Below are positions 34,819 to 43,818 of a stretch of 62,009 nt of DNA, piece by piece. A model generated the notes under the pieces. That model was not told the DNA's origin. It ran no database searches and worked only from the letters and a program-made list of their open reading frames with translations. Position numbers and translations under genes: made by a program. Source of the DNA: Chloroflexota bacterium (GTDB taxonomy: Bacteria > Chloroflexota > UBA6077 > JACCZL01); NCBI GenBank assembly GCA_030447245.1, contig JAUJPG010000014.1, positions 1 to 62,009 on the forward strand. The letters run 5' to 3'. How positions within the stretch are numbered: the stretch's first letter is position 1; every line of letters starts with the position of its first letter.

Positions 34819-35888
34819 CGGGTGGCGAGCAGTCGCACTCGATCGTCGCCGGGCTTGGTGGTTGTCACCCGCCCGACGATCCGCGCGTTCGGCGCCAGTT
34901 CGCGAACCGTGGACTCGGTGCCCGCTTCGGCGACGAAGACCCAGCCGAGACCGAGATTGAAGACGCGCGTCATCTCGTCGAAACTGACCTCCCCAGTGGA
35001 CTGAATCAGGCCGAAGATGGGCGGGACTGGCCAGGCGCCCCAATCCAGCGTGACGCCGAGCGCCTCGGGGAGCGCACGGGGGATGTTGCCCAGGATGCCG
35101 CCGCCCGTGATGTGGGCCATCCCACGGACCAGCCCGGCCTCTAGCAGTGGGCGCATCGTCGGCAGGTAGGAGCGGTGCGGCTCGAGCAGCGCCTCGCCGA
35201 GCGGGCGGCCAAGCTCGGGTGCGATCGCGTCGAACGGACGGTCGGCCAGTGCCCGTCGAGCGAGCGAGTAACCGTTCGTGTGCAGCCCATTCGAATCCAG
35301 GCCCCAGACCAGGTCGCCAGGGGCAATGTTTTGGCCGTCGACGACGCGGTCGCGCTCGACCACGCCGACGATGAAGCCGGCCAGGTCGTAGTCGTCGGGC
35401 GCGTACAGGTCGGGCATCTCGGCCGTCTCGCCGCCGATCAGGGCGCACCCGTTCGCGCGACACTCGGCCGCCATGCCCTCGACGATGCTGGCGACGCGCT
35501 CGGGGACGATCCGCCCCATTGCGACGTAGTCCAGGAAGAACAGTGGCTCGGCGCCGGCGGTCAGGATGTCGTTGACGCAGTGGGCTACCAGGTCGCGGCC
35601 GATCGTGTCGTGGCGATCGAGCGCGATCGCCACCTTCAGCTTCGTCCCGACCCCGTCCGTGCTGCTGACGAGCACCGGATCGCGGTACTGTGTCCCCATC
35701 GCGAATAGGCCGCTGAATGCCCCGAGGTCCTGGAGCACGCGCGGGCCGAACGTCGAGCGCGCGCTCGGCGCGATCAGCGAGACTGCCCGCTCACCGGCCG
35801 AGATGTCGACACCGGCGCGCGCGTAGGCCGAGGAATCCGGGGCGAGGGATGAGGGACGGGCGATTTTCGGCGCTCCCTCATGCCGCAT
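34815..35888 (-). CDS. purM: Phosphoribosylformylglycinamidine cyclo-ligase
   Basis: The protein has 357 residues. It closes FGAM to AIR with ATP. Conserved stretches: [18 protein letters not shown] near residue 18, [20 protein letters not shown] near 72, [19 protein letters not shown] near 103, [11 protein letters not shown] near 150, [10 protein letters not shown] near 205, [20 protein letters not shown] near 255, and [10 protein letters not shown] near 310. ATG 35888 begins [14 protein letters not shown], 2 bp after the purF stop. It ends overlapping purN. Length and all signatures are normal. Confidence 0.95.
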   Translation of the reverse strand: MRHEGAPKIARPSSLAPDSSAYARAGVDISAGERAVSLIAPSARSTFGPRVLQDLGAFSGLFAMGTQYRDPVLVSSTDGVGTKLKVAIALDRHDTIGRDLVAHCVNDILTAGAEPLFFLDYVAMGRIVPERVASIVEGMAAECRANGCALIGGETAEMPDLYAPDDYDLAGFIVGVVERDRVVDGQNIAPGDLVWGLDSNGLHTNGYSLARRALADRPFDAIAPELGRPLGEALLEPHRSYLPTMRPLLEAGLVRGMAHITGGGILGNIPRALPEALGVTLDWGAWPVPPIFGLIQSTGEVSFDEMTRVFNLGLGWVFVAEAGTESTVRELAPNARIVGRVTTTKPGDDRVRLLATR

Positions 35889-35890
35889 GC

Positions 35891-37375
35891 TTATCGCTCG
35901 AGCGCGAGCTTGTCCTGCTCCGGTTGAACCTGCACCGGGTAATGGCCGTGGAAGCAGGCGTTGCAGAGCGTGTCGCTGGGCAGGCCGATGGCTTCGATCA
36001 AGCCGTCGAGGCTCAGATAGCCGAGTGAATCCGCGTCGATGTGCTGGCAGATCTCGGGAACCGTCATCCGCGAGGCGATGAGCTGTTCGATCGGCGCCGT
36101 GTCGACCCCCAGGTAGCACGGCCAGCGCATTGGCGGCGATGAGATCCGCATGTGAACCTCGCGGGCACCGGCGCGCCTCAGTCGAGCGACCACCTGCGGC
36201 GTCGTCGTCCCGCGGACGATGCTATCGTCGACCACCACGACGCGCTTGCCGGCCAGCACCTCCGGCAGCGGGTTCAGCTTCAAGGCTACGTCGCCACTCC
36301 GCTGGCCCTGGACCGGCTGGATGAACGTGCGCCCTATGTAGCGATTCTTGACCAGCCCCTCGCGAAACGGAATCCCGGAGGCGGCGGCATAGCCGATCGC
36401 GGCTGGGACGGACGCATCCGGAACGGCGATCACCATGTCTGCATCCGCCGGCGCCTCGCGGGCGAGAATCTCGCCCATCCGCTCGCGAACGGCGTACACC
36501 AGCTGTCCGTCGACAATGCTGTCCGGACGCGCGAAGTAGATGTGCTCGAACGAGCACGCCGCGCGTCGGGGTGCCTGCGCAGCATCCTCCGAGGCGAGCG
36601 GCAGCCGTTCGGTGTGGACACCTCGTGCGTCGATCTGGAGCAGCTCGCCCGGCTCGACGTCGCGGATGAAGGTGGCGCCGATCGTATCCAGTGCGCAGGA
36701 CTCGGAGGCCACCACCCATCCGCCTCCGTCGAGGCGCCCGAGGCAGAGCGGCCGGATCCCGAGCGGGTCGCGCACCGCGAAGAGACCGTCCGGCGCCAGC
36801 AGCACCAGGCAGAAAGCGCCCTTCAGGCGTGGCAGCGTCGCTCGAAGTCGAGCGGTCCAGTCGGCACCCTCGGCGCCGGCGCAGAGCAGTCCCAGGATCT
36901 CCGAGTCGGTTGTCCCCGCGGGACTCACGCCCCCGGCCGCCAGCTCGTCGCGCAGGGCCGGAGCGTTGACTAGGTTGCCGTTGTGCCCCAGTGCCAGGGG
37001 GCCGAGGTCGCTCTCCACGATCAGCGGCTGCGCGTTCTCGACGCGGCTCGAGCCGGTCGTCGAGTAGCGGGTGTGTCCGATGGCGGCGTGGCCGTGCAAG
37101 CCGGCGAGGTCCGGCTCGGTGAACACCTGGGCCACCAGCCCCATCCGGGTGTGAACGTGCAGCCGCTCGCCGTCGCCGGTCGCGATGCCGGCGCTCTCCT
37201 GGCCGCGATGCTGGAGCGCGTACAGCCCGAAATAGGTCAGCCGCGCCACATCCTCGCCCGGCGCGTAGATCCCGAAAACGCCGCAGTGCTCGCGAAGGCC
37301 TGTCAGTGGCGCATCGACGCCTGCAGTCTGTCGCTGGGTCGTCCGATCGGCGTCACAGTTCGACGTGCCAGGCAC
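35891..37375 (-). CDS. purF: Amidophosphoribosyltransferase with N-terminal propeptide
   Basis: The protein has 494 residues. It is the first committed step: PRPP plus glutamine gives phosphoribosylamine. An Ntn-type propeptide of about 30 residues precedes Cys in [20 protein letters not shown]; cleavage would expose that Cys as the nucleophile. [26 protein letters not shown] and [20 protein letters not shown] are typical. [20 protein letters not shown] is the PRPP loop. C-terminal cysteines ([14 protein letters not shown]) are in the positions of the Fe-S ligands of the Bacillus-type enzyme. GTG 37375 is chosen because CGAGGAGG sits six bases upstream; it overlaps purL by 23 bp. Confidence 0.94.
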   Translation of the reverse strand: MPGTSNCDADRTTQRQTAGVDAPLTGLREHCGVFGIYAPGEDVARLTYFGLYALQHRGQESAGIATGDGERLHVHTRMGLVAQVFTEPDLAGLHGHAAIGHTRYSTTGSSRVENAQPLIVESDLGPLALGHNGNLVNAPALRDELAAGGVSPAGTTDSEILGLLCAGAEGADWTARLRATLPRLKGAFCLVLLAPDGLFAVRDPLGIRPLCLGRLDGGGWVVASESCALDTIGATFIRDVEPGELLQIDARGVHTERLPLASEDAAQAPRRAACSFEHIYFARPDSIVDGQLVYAVRERMGEILAREAPADADMVIAVPDASVPAAIGYAAASGIPFREGLVKNRYIGRTFIQPVQGQRSGDVALKLNPLPEVLAGKRVVVVDDSIVRGTTTPQVVARLRRAGAREVHMRISSPPMRWPCYLGVDTAPIEQLIASRMTVPEICQHIDADSLGYLSLDGLIEAIGLPSDTLCNACFHGHYPVQVQPEQDKLALER

Positions 37376-39594
37376 GGCGCACCTCCTCGAGTCCGACTTC
37401 AAGCATCCCGCTCCACTGCACGTGCCCCCCGCCAACGATGCCGAGTCGACGGCACGGCACGTCCAGATCCGCCGCCAGATCCGCTATCGCCTGCTCGTGC
37501 TCGGCAGCGCACGAGACCACGATTCTCGATTGCCCTTCCCCGAACAGTATGGCGTCCGAGCGGGCCGGATCGCCTGCTGCTTGCGCCTCGACGGCCAGTG
37601 ACTCAAGGGCCATCGGTTCTCCTCGAAAGCCGATCTCGCCCGCGATACAACACTCCGAAAGTGTGACGGCCAGCCCGCCCTCGCTGCAATCGTGGGCCGA
37701 TGCGATCAATCCACGGCGAGCCGCGGCCCGACAGACCTCCTGGACGCGGCGCTCTAGCTCCAGGTCCAATCGGGGCGGCGGCCCGAGTGACCGACATCCG
37801 CTCACTGCCAGGTATTCGCTGCAGCCGAGCTCGGCGCCGGCCGGTCCGAGCAGCATGACCGAGTCTCCCGCGGACCGGAACCCGCTCCGTACGACCCGCG
37901 CGCGGTCCTCGATGAGGCCCACCATCCCGACGATCGGCGTGGGTGCGACCGGGCTACCGTTCGTCTCGTTGTAGAGGCTGACGTTGCCGCTGACGATCGG
38001 CACCGCGAAGGCACGGCAGGCGTCCGCCAGCCCCTCGATCGCCTCGCTAAGCTGCCAGTAGACCTCCGGCCGCTCGGGGTTGCCGAAGTTCAAGCAGTCG
38101 GTCACGGCAACCCGGCTCTGCACCACGGCAGGCGAGGTTGCGCGCCGCCTCGGCGACGGCGATCTGCGCCCCACGGCGCGGGTCGGCGGCGCAGTAGCGC
38201 GCGTTGCAATCCGTCGTCATCGCCAGCGCCTTCCGCGTGCCGCGCACCCGCACGACCGCCGCGCCGAAGCCAGGCTCGACCACGGTGTTTGCCTGGACCG
38301 TATGGTCGTACGTCTGGAACACCGTTGCGCGGCTGCACACGTTCGGCGCGCTGAGCACGCGAAGCAGCGCTCTCCCAGGATCGGTCGGCTCTGGAGGCAA
38401 GGGCGGTGGCGGCGGAGTGGGCCGCGGTCGGCCCTCGCGCACGTACATCGGGACCTCGTCGGTCAGCAGCGGCACTGGCAGAGAAGCCGCGAGCTCCTGC
38501 CCATCGCACACGCGGATCAGGCGGTCGTCAGTGATCTCCCCGACCACGTCGGAGTGGAGCCCCCATCGCTCGAAGTGGCGTCGTACGTCGGCGACTCGAT
38601 CTGGCGCGACGACCAGCAGCATGCGCTCCTGACTTTCGGAGAGCATCACCTCGTACGGTGTCAGGCCCGGCTCGCGGCGGCTCACACGGCCGACGTCGAT
38701 CGTGATCCCGCGGTCACCGCGGGCCGCGACCTCAGCGCTGCTGCTGGTCAGTCCGGCCGCCCCGAGATCCTGCATCGCCCGCACCGCGTCCGCCTCCAGC
38801 AGTTCAAGGCACGCTTCCAGCAGCAGCTTCTCCAGGAATGGGTTGCCCACCTGGACCGCCGGACGGCGCTCCTCGCGGGTGTCGTCCAGCTCGGCCGAGG
38901 CGAAGGTCGCACCGTGGATCCCGTCGCGCCCGGTCGCTGCGCCGACGACGAGGAAGACGTCGCCAGTGGCGCCGGCGCCCGCGCGGGTCAGGCGCTCCCG
39001 AGCCACGATCCCGACGCACATCGCGTTGACCAGTGGATTCTCGGAGTAGCTCGAGTCGAAGTACAGCTCCCCTCCGACGGTCGGCACGCCGATGCAATTC
39101 CCGTAGTGGGCGATGCCCGCGACCACGCCGTCGAACAGGTAGCGGTTGCGCCCCTGGTCGAGCGGCCCGAACCGCAGCGAATCGAGAAGGGCGATCGGCC
39201 GCGCGCCCATGGTGAAGATGTCGCGCACGATGCCGCCGACCCCGGTCGCCGCGCCTTCGAACGGCTCGACCGCGCTGGGGTGGTTGTGCGACTCCATCTT
39301 CAGGACGACCAGGAGTCCATCGCCGATGTCGACCGCGCCGGCGTTCTCGCCGGGGCCCTGGACCACTCTCGGGCCGGTGGTCGGCAGCCGCCTGAGCAGC
39401 GCGCGCGAGTTCTTGTAGCCGCAATGCTCGCTCCACATCGCCGCCAGCATCCCCAGCTCGACGCCGTTCGGCTCGCGACCCAGCCGGTCCACGATCTGGG
39501 CATATTCCTGGTCGCTCAGACCCGGGTGGGGCGAGTGAATGCTTGGCCGTTCCTCGCTCGCGACCGTGGCTATGCCCGACGCGCCGCTACTCAT
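37353..39594 (-). pseudogene. purL: FGAM synthase large subunit PurL, one frameshift
   Basis: About 745 residues, the short PurL that works with PurQ and PurS. Frame one (39594 to about 38112) has [58 protein letters not shown] and [20 protein letters not shown], plus the ATP-site Asp/Glu. At about 38110-38115 an extra G moves the frame. The chain then resumes in the next frame as [32 protein letters not shown] and HDCSEGGLAVTLSECC to [11 protein letters not shown] single homopolymer indel in an otherwise perfect essential gene is probably a sequencing error. ATG 39594 overlaps the purQ stop. Confidence 0.93.
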
Positions 39595-40286
39595 GCCACC
39601 GCGTAGCTACGGAGCAGCGCTTCGAAGAACATTCGCCCGTCTTGCGACCCCAGCTCCGACTCGCTGGCCCGCTCGGGGTGGGGCATCAGGGCAAACACGT
39701 TGCCGCCTTCGTTGCACAGTCCGGCGACGTTCGCCACGGCGCCGTTCGGGTTTGCTTCGGGAGTTGGCTCGCCGTACGCGTTGCAGTAGCGCAGGACGAT
39801 CTGGCCGCGCCGTTCAAGCCGCGCGACTTCGTCCGGTGGGGCGTAGAAGCGGCCTTCGCCGTGGGCGATCGGCAGCCGCAGGACGCGGTCAGGCTCGATG
39901 CCGACGGTGAACGGCGTGCGAGCAGACTCGACGCGGCAGTGGACCCAGTCGCAGACGAACGAGCCGCCCACGTTCGGCAGCATCGCCCCCGGCAGCAGCC
40001 CCGCCTCGGTGAGCACCTGGAACCCATTGCAGATGCCCCAGACGAGCCGATCGGTGCGCGCGAAATGCTCGACAGCCCGTATGACTGGCGCAAAGCGCGC
40101 GATCGCTCCCGCGCGCAGATGGTCGCCGTGGGCGAAGCCGCCGGGCAGGACGATGCAATCGTAGCCCGCGAGATCGGTCTCTTCGTGAGAGACGATCGCA
40201 GCATCCTGCCCGAACACATCCGTCAGAACGTAGTGCGTCTCCCGCTCACAATTACTGCCCGGGAAGACGACGACGGCGAATCTCAA
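39591..40286 (-). CDS. purQ: FGAM synthase glutaminase subunit PurQ
   Basis: The protein has 231 residues, a class I glutamine amidotransferase feeding ammonia to Pur[20 protein letters not shown] opens the domain. [20 protein letters not shown] is near residue 55. The nucleophile is in [20 protein letters not shown] near 90, and the His-Glu of the triad is in [14 protein letters not shown] near 205. TTG 40286 is preferred because GGGAG lies seven bases upstream and it puts the first strand at the N-terminus; longer starts add an Arg/Ala-rich stretch. It is the first gene of the minus-strand purine run and diverges from the phosphohexomutase gene, with about 210 bp between. Confidence 0.92.
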   Translation of the reverse strand: MRFAVVVFPGSNCERETHYVLTDVFGQDAAIVSHEETDLAGYDCIVLPGGFAHGDHLRAGAIARFAPVIRAVEHFARTDRLVWGICNGFQVLTEAGLLPGAMLPNVGGSFVCDWVHCRVESARTPFTVGIEPDRVLRLPIAHGEGRFYAPPDEVARLERRGQIVLRYCNAYGEPTPEANPNGAVANVAGLCNEGGNVFALMPHPERASESELGSQDGRMFFEALLRSYAVA

Positions 40287-40428
40287 GCAGGCTCCCGAAA
40301 ACGTACGGCTCGACGGCGCCGCGGCGGCGCGGCGCCTTCCACAGACCCGCCCCGCAATCAGGAAGGATACCATCCTGCGCCTGGTGTCGGCGCCCCAAGC
40401 TCGCTTCTAACGTCCGCGACCCTCGTGG

Positions 40429-40434
40429 TACAGT
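40429..40434 (+). promoter_or_regulatory. Candidate -10 box for the phosphohexomutase gene
   Basis: TACAGT lies about 64 bp before GTG 40498 in the divergent gap with purQ. No clear -35 was found. AAGGGGGA at 40483-40490 is the ribosome site. Confidence 0.4.
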
Positions 40435-40497
40435 GTTCGCGACACGCACCAGGATGGTTTCAGAGAGCAGATCGGCTCGCCGAAGGGGGACACGCGC

Positions 40498-41915
40498 GTG
40501 ACGCCAGGATCGGTCAGCATCAACCTCACTATGTTCCGTGCTTACGACATCCGTGGCCTGGCCGGCAGCGACCTGACGCCCGAAGTGGTGGAGCTGATCG
40601 GCCGCGGCTGGGGCACCTGGCTGCGCCGCCACGGCGGTACCACCATGGTGCTGGGAAGGGATCTGCGGCCGAGCTCGCCCGGGCTGCGGGATGGCTTCGT
40701 CGCGGGTGTGACCGCGGCGGGCTGCGACGTGACCGACATCGGCTACGCTACGTCTCCACTGATGTACTTCGCGACGATCGCGCGCGGGACCAGCGGAGGA
40801 GCAATCATCACCGCCAGTCACAATCCGGTCGAGTACAACGGGATCAAGATGGTCGGCGAGGCGGCGTTGCCGCTGTCCGAGGCCGAGATCCTCGAAGTCC
40901 GCGACCTGGCCCAGGCGCGCGACTTTGAATCCGGCAACGGTCGCGTCGTCGAGTGGGACGCTCGCGAGACCTACTTTGACAAGATCACCAGCACGATCAA
41001 GCTTGCGCGGCCGATGAAGGTCGTCGCCGATACCGGCAACGGCGTGGCCGGGTTGTTCGTCCCGGAGTGTCTCCGCCGGCTTGGCTGCGACGTGACCGAG
41101 CTGTACACCGAGCCGGATAGCACCTTCCCCAACCACCTGCCCGATCCCGAGAAGGAAGAGAACATGCGGGACCTGATGGCGCTGGTCCCAAAGGTCGGTG
41201 CGGACGTCGGACTCGCGTGGGACGGTGACGGCGACCGTCTCGGTGTGTGCGACGAGCGCGGCCACCGGCATGAGGCAGACTACATCAACATCCTGCTTGC
41301 CCGCGACCTGCTCAGCCGAAATCCGGGCGCGACGATCCTGCTCGACGTCAAGTCGTCGATCAATGTCCTCGAGGACATTCGCGAGCACGGCGGCACGCCG
41401 ATGCTGTGGAAGACCGGCCACTCGCACATGAAGCGCAAGATGCGTGAAGAGGACTACTGCTGGGCGGCGAGCTCTCGGGCCACCATTTCGTCGCCGAAGG
41501 CTTCTACCCGATCGACGACGGTCTGTTCGCCGCGGCGCGGGTGCTCGAGGTTCTGGCGCGCAGCGATCAACCACTCTCACGTCAGTTCGAGGGCCTGCCC
41601 GAGCTGTACGCCACGGCGCTGATCCAGCTCAAGTGCCCGGACGATCAGAAGTTCGCCGTCGTGCGTTCGATGCAGGAAAGTCTGTCGGCCAGGCTCCCGG
41701 TCATCGACATCGACGGCGCGCGCGCCGACTTTGGTCATGGCTGGGCCCTGATCCGCGCCTCGAACACCTCGCCAGCGCTCACCGTCCGTTGCGAGTCGCG
41801 CACGCCGACGGCCTGGAGCAGATCAAACAGGAGATGCACGCCCTCCTGGCAAAGCACCCCAGCGTCGACCTGACCGAGTGGCCAACCAGCGAGACGGCAC
41901 CGCAGCGGGACCGCG
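40498..41915 (+). pseudogene. Phosphomannomutase/phosphoglucomutase, two frameshifts
   Basis: Alpha-D-phosphohexomutase, interconverting hexose 1- and 6-phosphates for sugar-nucleotide synthesis. FRAYDIRGLAGSDLTPEVVE opens it. The phosphoserine loop is IITASHNPVEYNGIKMVG near residue 104. The Mg loop is GLAWDGDGDRLGVCDERGH near 243. The first frame is lost near 41456. The next reads LLGGELSGHHFVAEGFYPID (the sugar-binding loop, GELSGH) to WALIRASNTSPALTVRCESR. A second shift near 41800 leads to HADGLEQIKQEMHALLAKHP. The C-terminus runs toward the repeat island and its true stop is unclear. GTG 40498 or ATG 40531 starts it. Both breaks are small indels. Confidence 0.9.
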
Positions 41916-41954
41916 CCGCGCGGGACGTATATAGCCGCCCGCGGAGGACTCCCC

Positions 41955-42113
41955 GCTGCCATGCCGAGCGCCGCGGACGACGCCGCCCCTGCCATCCCGA
42001 GCGCCGCGGACGACGCCCGCCCTGCCATCCCGATCACGCTTCCTGTCACCCCGGGCAGCCCCAGTGTGTCATCCCGGGCAGCCCCAGTGTGTCATCCCGG
42101 GCAGCCCCAGTGT
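41955..42113. repeat. Tandem repeats leading into a palindromic element
   Basis: First come two ~33-bp units GCCATCCCGAGCGCCGCGGA plus CGACGCC... (about 41959 and 41992). Then three near-identical 23-bp units run at 42045-42067, 42068-42090 and 42091-42113 (GTCATCCCGGGCAGCCCCAG plus TGT, the first with GTCACCCC). Each unit begins with the tip of the palindromic arm that follows at 42114. No frame here looks like a protein. Confidence 0.85.
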
Positions 42114-42189
42114 GTCATCCCGAGCGCAGCGAGGGATCTCATGGCCACTGTATCGTCAGCATGAGATCCCTCGCCGCGCTCGGGATGAC
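42114..42189. repeat. 76-bp palindromic element, GTCATCCCGAGCG family (copy B)
   Basis: The left arm is 42114-42143 (GTCATCCCGAGCGCAGCGAG plus GGATCTCATG) and the right arm is 42160-42189. The arms are 30 bp, differ at one or two positions, and surround a 16-bp loop GCCACTGTATCGTCAG. The left arm is identical to that at 17483-17512. RNA or single-stranded DNA from it would form a long hairpin. This is the cleanest short copy of the family. Confidence 0.92.
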
Positions 42190-42282
42190 AGAGGGGCGCC
42201 TCGGAATGGACAGCCTGGGGCGCCTCGGAATGGGCAGCCCGGGGCGGCTTGGGATGCTGCGTGGAGTCGGGTGGGTAACTCG
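42190..42282. repeat. 24-bp tandem repeat after the palindromic element
   Basis: Units at 42193-42216 and 42217-42240 share GGGGCGCCTCGGAATGGRCA plus GCCY. A third diverged unit lies at 42241-42264 (GGGGCGGCTTGGGATGCTGC). The CTCGGAATG core echoes the CTCGGGATGAC end of the right arm. The array abuts the 3' end of the DHA2 transporter gene. Confidence 0.8.
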
Positions 42283-43794
42283 TCAGCTACGCCTGCGCGC
42301 CGGCTTCCTCAGGAACCGCCTGGGGTCGCGCGCCTTGGCAGGCGCCTTCCACTGGTGCTCGGCGGCGCTTCCGCCAGGGAGCTGGCTGGCGACCGCGATG
42401 CCGGCAAGCGCGATGAGCAGGGTGATCGCGAAGACGCTCTGGACCGCACCGTCCAGGCTGTCACGGATCGTGGCGAGCACGGCCGGGTCGAGCGCCTGAC
42501 GGGCGATCGGGTCCAGGACGATGTTCGCGAGCTCCGGATCCTGACCGCCAGCCCGCGGCTCGCCGAACATCCGTACGCTGAACACGGCCCCGAGCATGGC
42601 GACGCCAATCGCTTGCCCGATGCTCCGAAAGAATTGGTTGATCGACGTCGCCACCCCACGCTGCTCCCACGGTACCGCGTTCTGGACGGCAATGGTCAGA
42701 TTCGCCATGCTCAAACCCATGCCCAGGCCGATCACGCCGACCGCCGCCAGGACGGTCCAGAATGAGCTGCGCTGGTCGAGCGCCACGAGCAGGCTCGAGC
42801 CGGCGGCGATGACGCTCATACCCAGGAGCACCGCCCTGCGATAGCCGAGCCGCAACATGAGCCGCCCTCCGAGAATGCTGCCGAGCGGCCAGCTGAACGA
42901 GGTCGGAATCAGGACGGCGCCGGCCATTGTGGCCGTCCCGCCGAGCACGCCCTGGGCAAAGACCGGCACGAAGATCCCGATCGCCGAGTTGACGGCGCCG
43001 CCGAGGAACACGCCCAGGCTGGCGACGAGGATCAGCCGGCGCCCGAGCAGGTCCAGCGGGAGGATCGGATCGGGGACGCGATGCGCATGCCAACCGGCCA
43101 ACGCCAGCAGCGCGAGTGCCGCGATGAACAGTCCAACCAGCGCCGGCGAGACGTTCGGCAAGGTCGTACCCGCATGGAGCAACGCTACCATCAACGCGGT
43201 CAGGCCGCCGGTCAGGATCAAAGCCCCGATCCAGTCGATCCGCCGGTGCCGCCGAGCCACCCGCTCTTTGAGCTGGGACCAGAGCATCGCCAGCGCCACG
43301 GCTCCAACCGGAACGTTGACCAGGAAAATCCAGCGCCAGCTCAGGTGGTCGGTGATCAGACCTCCGACCAGCGGCCCGGCAATCCCGGCCACACCCCACG
43401 TCGCGCTGAACAGCCCGACGATGCGCGCGCGCTTCTCGAGCGAGAATTGGTCGCCGACGATCGTCAGCGTGACCGGGAAGACGGCACCCGCGCCGAGTCC
43501 CTGGACGACGCGGAACGCGATGAGTTGCGGCATGTCCTGGGCCAGCCCACACAGGGCCGAGCCGAACAGGAACAGCAGCGTCCCCGCGGTGAAGACCGGC
43601 TTGCGGCCGTAGATGTCGGCCAGCCGGCCATAGATCGGCATCGTCACCGTCGACGCCAGCAAGTACGACGAGAACACCCAGGCGTACAGGGCCACGCCCC
43701 CCATCTGGGCGACGATCGTGGGCATCGCCGTGCCGACCACGAACACGTCCAGCGCGGTCAGGAACGTGCAGGCGACCAGCGCGACCAGGAGCAT
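42283..43794 (-). CDS. DHA2-family MFS multidrug exporter
   Basis: The protein has 503 residues and 14 predicted spans, as in the EmrB/QacA group. ALVACTFLTALDVFVVGTAM has the acidic Asp of span 1. Motif A appears as GRLADIYGRKPVFTAGTLLF near residue 58. Motif B is FRVVQGLGAGAVFPVTLTIV near 93, and motif C is SATWGVAGIAGPLVGGLITD near 132. A central span pair (HRRIDWIGALILTGG) marks the 14-span type. Proton-driven export of drugs or lipids is typical. Start is at 43794, with an immediate first span. No regulator sits beside it; its 3' end touches the tandem repeat island. Confidence 0.87.
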   Translation of the reverse strand: MLLVALVACTFLTALDVFVVGTAMPTIVAQMGGVALYAWVFSSYLLASTVTMPIYGRLADIYGRKPVFTAGTLLFLFGSALCGLAQDMPQLIAFRVVQGLGAGAVFPVTLTIVGDQFSLEKRARIVGLFSATWGVAGIAGPLVGGLITDHLSWRWIFLVNVPVGAVALAMLWSQLKERVARRHRRIDWIGALILTGGLTALMVALLHAGTTLPNVSPALVGLFIAALALLALAGWHAHRVPDPILPLDLLGRRLILVASLGVFLGGAVNSAIGIFVPVFAQGVLGGTATMAGAVLIPTSFSWPLGSILGGRLMLRLGYRRAVLLGMSVIAAGSSLLVALDQRSSFWTVLAAVGVIGLGMGLSMANLTIAVQNAVPWEQRGVATSINQFFRSIGQAIGVAMLGAVFSVRMFGEPRAGGQDPELANIVLDPIARQALDPAVLATIRDSLDGAVQSVFAITLLIALAGIAVASQLPGGSAAEHQWKAPAKARDPRRFLRKPARRRS

Positions 43795-43818
43795 GGAGAG
43801 GTTATACGAGCGATCGGC

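Noticed and set aside
38080..39606. 508-codon plus-strand frame opposite purL
   Set aside because: It is His/Arg-rich with no motifs and is the antisense shadow of purL, whose minus-strand frame has all family signatures.
40252..41580. 442-codon minus-strand frame opposite the phosphohexomutase gene
   Set aside because: An antisense shadow: Arg/Val/Asp-rich with no motifs, while the plus strand carries the serine and metal loops of the mutase.
41955..42230. CRISPR-like array
   Set aside because: The 23-, 24- and 33-bp units are contiguous with no unique spacers, and no cas genes are in the window. They are tandem repeats around a palindrome.
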